DNA from: Trichomonas vaginalis G3
Taxonomy: Eukaryota; Parabasalia; Trichomonadida; Trichomonadidae
Assembly: GCF_026262505.1 (NCBI RefSeq)
Contig: NC_067206.1
Coordinates: 28,411,896-28,475,895, forward strand
Reading direction: 5' to 3'
Length of the DNA: 64,000 nt
Below, one piece after another: positions 58,478 through 64,000 of the stretch. Within the stretch, counting starts at the first letter, position 1, and each line of letters starts with the position of its first letter. A program made the position numbers and the translations under genes. The notes under the pieces were generated by a model. That model was not told the origin of the DNA and did no database searches. It saw only the letters and a program-made list of their open reading frames with translations.

Positions 58478-59668
58478 TCAAGGTCTTTGAAGTTTTGGAA
58501 GGGAAGAACGAACTTTTGAAGTTGCAGTAGATAATCTGTTCGAAACCTTTTGAACAGAGGTAACTTTCTTAATAGGAGCTTGTGGAGATCCTTTATTTGG
58601 CGTTGGAATTGTCATTGAAGCTCTCATCGGTGGAATTATATTCTTTGGACTTGCCATTGGAACTTTTGGTGTTGGTTTTACTCTCTTTGGCGTTTGCAAT
58701 GGATTTTTTGCAGTGGAACAAGTTGGCTTTGGCGGCTCTTCGAAAAATTTTGGCGGTTCCATGGTTGGTTTCATTGTAAACGCTGGTTTTAATGGCGGAG
58801 TGATCTGTAATTCATCATATTCCTCGGAATCATCATCGGAAGAATAAAGAATTAGAGTATTTGAATATTTTGGTGGGGAATTCCTGGAAATTGAAGGAAT
58901 TGAGTCAGTAGATCTGATTACACGAGGAGGGGCTGGCGAATATGACTCTTCGTCGGAATATTCTTGATCATATTGAGGCTGGTTTTCGTCTTGGAGAGGT
59001 GATGTTTCATCCGTCTCCAGATAATCATCTGGAATGTAAAACACGCCTTGGTAACGCGGTGGGGTCTGAATTGACTCCACTTTAGTTAATGAATCTGTAT
59101 CTTCAACGCATTGAACTAAATCAATGATTTCAGTAAGCTCTTGGATTCCTTCCTGGTTATCCATAAGGAGAGAAGCTGCAAGATCAATGCAAAAATCAGC
59201 TCTTCTAAGAGCATTCGCACATCTGACGCTTGGAAAGCCTAAAGCCTCAAGTTGTGATACCAATTCAGCAAAATTTTCAGGATCTGTAGTTCTTTGAATT
59301 TCTGGATTTCTATGCTCTTTACTATATATTGCCTTTGCTGTTCTTATGATTTCAGGTGATGAAAATAATTGTTTCTGGAGGAAGTTTAAGGCCATATGAC
59401 CCATGATATCATATGCATCAAAATTAATTTTTGTTTTATTATCTTCATTAAGTAAACATTGCATAGTTATAGTATCTCCTTCGACATATTTTATATCCGA
59501 AAGTTTCTGATTTCTACTCAATGACTTTCCTTTATAGAAAAACATTAATGTAGCAGGAATTTTATTTAATTTTTTACCGACTTTTGTAGCAATGTTATCT
59601 ATGGTAGTATTGTCAAGTGCATAAAGTGTGAAATTCACTGAAGCAGCAGATGAAATATGCACTTGCAT
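58478..59668 (-). CDS. UBL-UBA shuttle-like protein with Pro-rich tail
   Basis: A 396-residue protein. Residues 1-75 form a ubiquitin-like domain (MQVHISSAASVNFTLYALDN; ATLMFFYKGKSLSRNQKLSD). Residues 130-170 form a UBA domain (LVSQLEALGFPSVRCANALR, then AASLLMDNQEG), with the Met/Leu-Gly-Phe loop as LGF. The remainder is acidic, then Pro/Lys/Ser-rich (PPLKPAFTMKPTMEPPKF). UBL plus UBA is the layout of proteasome shuttle factors such as Rad23 and Dsk2; the UBL would dock on the proteasome and the UBA bind ubiquitin chains. There is no second UBA or XPC domain, so it is not a textbook Rad23. Start is an ATG directly after a TTTGTAAAATTG leader. Confidence 0.75.
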   Translation of the reverse strand: MQVHISSAASVNFTLYALDNTTIDNIATKVGKKLNKIPATLMFFYKGKSLSRNQKLSDIKYVEGDTITMQCLLNEDNKTKINFDAYDIMGHMALNFLQKQLFSSPEIIRTAKAIYSKEHRNPEIQRTTDPENFAELVSQLEALGFPSVRCANALRRADFCIDLAASLLMDNQEGIQELTEIIDLVQCVEDTDSLTKVESIQTPPRYQGVFYIPDDYLETDETSPLQDENQPQYDQEYSDEESYSPAPPRVIRSTDSIPSISRNSPPKYSNTLILYSSDDDSEEYDELQITPPLKPAFTMKPTMEPPKFFEEPPKPTCSTAKNPLQTPKRVKPTPKVPMASPKNIIPPMRASMTIPTPNKGSPQAPIKKVTSVQKVSNRLSTATSKVRSSLPKLQRP

Positions 59669-60023
59669 TTTTTGTAAAATTGTTTACATGGATTATCGTT
59701 CATAATTCCCTCAATTTTTTCTTGCTTTTACAACATTTGAAAACTTGAGAATTCTATATTTTGGGCTTAATTAGATATCGCTCATGATTCCATGATAAAT
59801 GTAAGACATTAACATGCAATCCTAAAGCGATTTATCATCATATCTAATTGTTTTTTTAAAAGTTTTCGATATTTCAAATTCTAGAACGTTAAATAGATAA
59901 AGTAAGGGAATCTGATATTAGTTAACAGACTAAAAGCATCCTCTAATCTTTAATTGCTACATTTTTTTAAGAAATAGAATATTGTTACTTAAGGATAGAT
60001 AGTAAATAATATTTATTAAACAA
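59669..60023. other. intergenic, 355 bp, no feature seen
   Basis: Promoter of the UBL-UBA gene and 3' flank of the B56 gene. AT-rich; no repeat or RNA recognised. Confidence 0.4.
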
Positions 60024-61502
60024 TTATAATACAGAATACTTCTCAATGAACAAAAACTTATCTTTGGTATTATTTTCTGCTACGTTAAGAATTTGTTTCC
60101 ATTTGCTTTCTCTTTCTCTCTTACAATCGGAGTATTCCTTTTTGGAGATGTCAGAATCGATAGATTCTAGGGAAGATAAAAATTTTGAGGCCATTTCACG
60201 AGTTTCAGAATTCCAATGGGAATTGCACGATATTTTAGCACTATTATATACCGTGACACCGATTTCGTTCCAAACTGTAGATAAAAGGCTCAAAAATGTT
60301 GAAGTTTGGGAAACTCTAAACGATTGCTGCGAAAGAGAACTAGTACAATCATTAAACAACAATGAAATATGAGCAACAAGTCTAACAGTAATATAAAAAG
60401 AGATATTTCGAGAAAAATTTTCTATGACAGTTTGTAAAGAATTCAAATAATATTTTGCCTTGCTAGGGGACACAATTGGCCAATGCTTGAAGAGATGATC
60501 TATATAAGTGTCAACAAATAACTTATTTTTTCGAATAAATGCGCAAACAACTTGGGTAAAGGAACTTTCGAATAGATTGAAGTTATTTAGAAGCATGAGT
60601 GGAAGTAAAACATTCTGAAAGAATGCCAACCATTCTTTTCCTTTGTAAATTGTTGTCCATTCTGCAAAAAAGTCAAAAAGGGAATTGAGTGAGCTCTGAG
60701 CATATACATCGTAACTTGCTGTACTCATAAAATGCGAAAATTCAATCATATATACTTTACCAGTAAAATTGTATCTTTCAGCTATGGCAAGAAGTAATTC
60801 GCAAGCACATTTTTGCTCACGTTTGTCTGGAAATCTGATGCACTGAAACAAATTATGTATAAATAAATCATCAATTTGATTTGCAACAAAATTCGGTCGA
60901 ATTGTATCAGTATACATAAATTTGGTAAAGATATCATAAATAACTCGAAGGTGCATCCACTCTAAATCGTATGCAGTATCATTTGCACGTAAAATTGGAA
61001 TGTTGATCAAAGGACGAAAAATATTGGCAGCAAACATCTTGAAAAAGGCTTGAATGCATTCGATAGTTAGTACTTTTGCAATTTTAGGTGATTGTATTGC
61101 ATCTATGAGCTCTGTTATCAGAGTTGTTTTTAATACTTTTAAAGAATAGTCACTTTCTTCGCTTGAAAAGTCACAAAAACCACAACATGTATTGCACTTT
61201 CTAATAAATAGTTGTGGGATCTCTCCTGTTTGGCATTTCTCCAATGTCTGTGTTTTGACAATTAATCTTTTAGTGGAAGTATCCCTAATTGTATAGTATT
61301 GAATAATAGATTTTGTTATGTCTTCTATTTTATCATCATCAAGGACCTTTTTCTGTGTGTTTTTGACCACTTTCCAATTTGGTTGAAGCTTTAGAATGAA
61401 ATCCTGGGAGCATGACTGAAGAGTAGGCTTTAAAAGAGGCATAATATGCTTTTGCCTTTTTGGCGTGAATATTAAAGGTCTCGATCGCGAGACTTTTAAC
61501 AT
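60024..61502 (-). CDS. PP2A B56 (B') regulatory subunit
   Basis: A 492-residue helical-repeat protein. Text typical of B56 includes DTAYDLEWMHLRVIYDIFTK, DDLFIHNLFQCIRFPDKREQ, LLLAIAERYNFTG, WLAFFQNVLLPLMLLNNFNL, and DHLFKHWPIVSPSKAKYYLN (matching the LLKYWPKTHSPKEVMFLNE block of animal B56). B56 subunits direct PP2A to LxxIxE-bearing partners in mitosis and signalling. An unusual Cys cluster CNTCCGFCDF lies in the N-terminal part. I chose the ATG at 61502 (MLKVSRSRPLIFTPKRQ); the frame extends to 61595 but only with a TTG. TGTCACTTTT on the coding strand lies about 160 bp upstream. Binding-pocket residues were not checked one by one. Confidence 0.8.
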   Translation of the reverse strand: MLKVSRSRPLIFTPKRQKHIMPLLKPTLQSCSQDFILKLQPNWKVVKNTQKKVLDDDKIEDITKSIIQYYTIRDTSTKRLIVKTQTLEKCQTGEIPQLFIRKCNTCCGFCDFSSEESDYSLKVLKTTLITELIDAIQSPKIAKVLTIECIQAFFKMFAANIFRPLINIPILRANDTAYDLEWMHLRVIYDIFTKFMYTDTIRPNFVANQIDDLFIHNLFQCIRFPDKREQKCACELLLAIAERYNFTGKVYMIEFSHFMSTASYDVYAQSSLNSLFDFFAEWTTIYKGKEWLAFFQNVLLPLMLLNNFNLFESSFTQVVCAFIRKNKLFVDTYIDHLFKHWPIVSPSKAKYYLNSLQTVIENFSRNISFYITVRLVAHISLLFNDCTSSLSQQSFRVSQTSTFLSLLSTVWNEIGVTVYNSAKISCNSHWNSETREMASKFLSSLESIDSDISKKEYSDCKRERESKWKQILNVAENNTKDKFLFIEKYSVL

Positions 61503-61648
61503 TGTTGCCGAAAAGAACTCAAAAAAATATTTCACTTTTGATAAAGTCTTATCAGAAAATTTTCTTATCGTTATTTTACAATTCAATAATTTCAATGAAT
61601 ATTAAATTCTTAAACGGTTTTATTTTTAATTTTTAATGAAAATGTTGT

Positions 61649-62890
61649 AAACAGAAATTCATCAAAAGTGACACCTCAGAAAAGCTAAAATATTGAATTT
61701 TTGGAACTTTTGATAGAGCACGTTTTTAAATATTAATTAAAGTAAATGTATATTTTGTAAAGATTCTTTTTAATAAAAAAATAAAATTTTGAAGAAGAAC
61801 ACAAAATCTTCTGAAAAATAATATCACATAAACTCATATTATTTTCTAATATATAACTATTTTATATAAAAATCAAATTCAATGATCTTAAAAGCGAAGG
61901 ATAAACCTCAAAATTTACGAATATAATGAGTGGGAATATAATGCTTATCTATCATAAAACCATATGAAATATTAATTTTTGCTTTACGCCTAATTTTTGA
62001 CGACAATTAGCAAAAAATGTTAAATGTTAACACTCAGTCCATTTGAATATGAAAAATAAAATTGACTTTGATTAAATGTTTTTATTTATCATGCAATTCT
62101 TCTTGCGACCAAAGATTTGAATAAAAGTTCAAAAAATAAGATAGCTTAAAAAATAATATACGGTAGTGTTTACTAATAGATGAATAGTATATAAATTCTA
62201 TTAAAATGGATTTGATCCAAAAAAATATAAAACCAAAAATAATTGTTATAATTTAAATGAAGAAGTAATTTAAAACGATTTTATTTATGATCAAATTTTA
62301 TATATTTTTTTGGATCAAATCCATTTTAATAGAATTTATATACTATTCATCTATTAGTAAACACTACCGTATATTATTTTTTAAGCTATCTTATTTTTTG
62401 AACTTTTATTCAAATCTTTGGTCGCAAGAAGAATTGCATGATAAATAAAAACATTTAATCAAAGTCAATTTTATTTTTCATATTCAAATGGACTGAGTGT
62501 TAACATTTAACATTTTTTGCTAATTGTCGTCAAAAATTAGGCGTAAAGCAAAAATTGATATTTCATATGGTTTTATGATAGATAAGCATTATATTCCCAC
62601 TCATTATATTCGTAAATTTTGAGGTTTATCCTTCGCTTTTAAGATCATTGAATTTGATTTTTATATAAAATAGTTATATATTAGAAAATAATATGAGTTT
62701 ATGTGATATTATTTTTCAGAAGATTTCATTCTATATGCCTATGAAAAGTACTCTCAAAACAAACTTTTTCCTAATTATAATTAAATCTAGAATATTGTAT
62801 TATGCTTAGTATTATTTCATTTTTCTCATTCAATTTAGAATTTACAAATGTCAAAAAATTGAGAGCTGTCACTTTTGATGAATTTCTGTT
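61649..62890. repeat. 25 bp inverted pair enclosing the 923 bp palindrome
   Basis: AAACAGAAATTCATCAAAAG and five further bases at 61649-61673 are matched exactly in inverted orientation at 62866-62890. Each contains TGTCACTTTT. The flanks between this pair and the inner palindrome do not match each other. Confidence 0.75.
61804..62726. mobile_element. 923 bp palindromic (foldback) element
   Basis: Arms 61804-62230 and 62301-62726 are nearly identical in inverted orientation (I noted one difference in the part compared base by base), with a 70 bp loop. No open frame and no obvious target duplication. Near identity indicates a recent origin or ongoing arm correction. It is not related in sequence to the 430 bp inverted repeat at 29578-31419. 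Confidence 0.8.
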
Positions 62891-63810
62891 TATTACAAAA
62901 ATATGTAAATTAAGATTAAATAAAGATATCCCAATTAAATAATTGAATTATTCAAAATTTATAATCAAGCGAAAAAGAACGTTTTCCTTAATTGTTCATA
63001 GATTTAAAATAAAAATTCGAAATCTGACAAATTTTTACAGAACAACAATACGAAATATTTAGCTCTGCTGTTATCAACTAATTCATGTTTCAGCCGTGTG
63101 CTATAGTCTAGAATAATACAAGCTGTTAACATCATTGTACAAGATTGACGCAAGAACATTCAAGATGTCTCATAAACCGAGTGGACGCAATTTCAAAAAA
63201 GTGACATTGTAATATTAGAATATGGCGCGGTAGTATTTCGACTTTGAAATTTAATAGTTCACAAGAAATTGGCATAATGATCAGGAGGATATTCAATAAA
63301 TTGCTTCTGTTTTTGATATTTTTGTATAAGGTGTCATCAGATATGTGACATATATTGAAATCATACAGTATGGATTAACTATTGACAGATTTCTTGTTCA
63401 GCCATCAAAACATAAGCATTTTTTAGAAAATTGAATTTCTACTAATACAAGTGTCACTATAGCACCTTTTGATCATAAAAATAATTAGTGACACAAAAAA
63501 CTCATTTCTTTCACTTCCCTCTGCAGTTTCAGAAAAGATATACATAGTTCGAAAGAAAATAAATTTAAAAAAATCAAGAAACAAAGGAATTATCTATAAA
63601 CATCAATAAATTTATTATCATCAAGAAATCTTCACTAATAGAAATATAATTTCCTATTGTTTTATTGCATTATCTTCGATTTCTATCATATAACTTATTT
63701 TTATTTAAATTTTCAAAATTTATTGGTCAGAAAATTGAATCAATACCGATTATTTGGCAGGAATATTGTAAGATTTACAACCCTTTTTGAGCAACGTAAA
63801 TTTTTCATAT
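62891..63810. other. 920 bp intergenic, AT-rich
   Basis: Contains AAAAGTGACA at 63197-63206 and a CCCTTTTTG run about 25 bp before the ATG at 63811, which fits a CCTTT start-site motif. No gene or RNA recognised. Confidence 0.4.
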
Positions 63811-64000
63811 ATGAGTGAAGATTGGAAACTCTATACAGAAGATCCTAACGAAGAACCATACCAAGGAATACTAAATCTTTTGCCGTCATCATTGAAAGAT
63901 GTCTGGGAAGACCAAGACCCAATGATGCCAGTCCCAATTCCGAAATCTCCCTCACCTCAAGCCCCTTCCGGAATTTATGAGGGTAATAGTATCCCAAAGC
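63811..64000 (+). CDS. start of an unknown gene, cut by the window end
   Basis: The first 63 codons read MSEDWKLYTEDPNEEPYQGI, then LPSSLKDVWEDQDPMMPVPI and a Pro/Ser-rich stretch, open to the end of the window. Acidic and disordered-looking, without a signal peptide. The AT-rich leader with CCTTTTT shortly before the ATG supports a true start. Family cannot be told from this part. Confidence 0.55.
   Translation, partial: MSEDWKLYTEDPNEEPYQGILNLLPSSLKDVWEDQDPMMPVPIPKSPSPQAPSGIYEGNSIPK

Noticed and set aside
1-64000. CRISPR array, bacterial operon, rRNA or intact tRNA genes
   Set aside because: I saw no regularly spaced direct repeats with unique spacers, no ribosomal RNA text and no complete cloverleaf. 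The only strong tandem array (30712-30930) has no spacers.

Overview
The window looks like a trichomonad (parabasalid) genome, most like Trichomonas vaginalis or a close relative. It is AT-rich, the recognisable host genes are open from start to stop without visible introns, and many stops sit inside TAAA. A DnaJ carries a hydrogenosome-style leader. Ubiquitin is fused to ribosomal L40 and has the divergent N-terminal [18 protein letters not shown] text. Short-range start signals (TCAYT or CCTTT) precede several ATGs. Species is inferred from remembered family features, not from a search.

Region 1 (1 to about 17.5 kb) is the right-hand part of a Polinton/Maverick, a virus-like element. It holds a KilA-N relic, a protein-primed B-family DNA polymerase relic, two related capsid-type genes on opposite strands, a membrane-anchored small protein, a long coiled-coil/Gln-rich protein and about ten small unknowns. 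Its left end lies outside the window and several genes are broken, so it is treated as a fossil. Three copies of a tiny GC-rich double hairpin lie in it, and its divergent promoter region is full of palindromes.

Region 2 (17.6 to 25.3 kb) has three glycosyltransferase genes of three different families (GT8-like, GT64-like, GT61-like), plausibly secretory-pathway surface glycan enzymes. Between them sit a 488 bp MITE and a Mutator-like element whose 20 bp terminal repeats face outward and whose ends carry structured hairpins.

Region 3 (25.3 to 33 kb) is mostly transposon territory: an 807-aa DDE-type transposase-like gene and a near-perfect 430 bp inverted repeat with a 49 bp tandem repeat in its loop.

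Region 4 (33 to 41.5 kb) is a host block: PP1/PP2A-like phosphatase, CFAP418-like ciliary protein, a 7-TM Wntless/TMEM181-like protein, a coiled-coil protein, a caspase-fold (metacaspase-like) protease and a Cys-rich discoidin-like protein.

Region 5 (41.5 to 46 kb) is a repeat island. It has a string of very long perfect hairpins (42491-42796) between short inverted repeats, a degraded coding relic, a 239 bp palindromic MITE and a 1.05 kb non-autonomous Mutator-like element with a 9 bp target duplication.

Region 6 (46 to 64 kb) is host again: tetraspanin, hydrogenosomal-type DnaJ, a large TIG-domain surface protein, SCP/FCP1-like phosphatase, a short helical-repeat protein, a beta-helix surface protein, ubiquitin-L40, a Myb/SANT protein with E2F-like sites upstream, a UBL-UBA protein, a PP2A B56 subunit, a 923 bp palindrome, and the start of one more gene running off the end. 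The most unusual features are the hairpin elements and the recurrent TGTCACTTTT motif, which tends to occur in inverted pairs.
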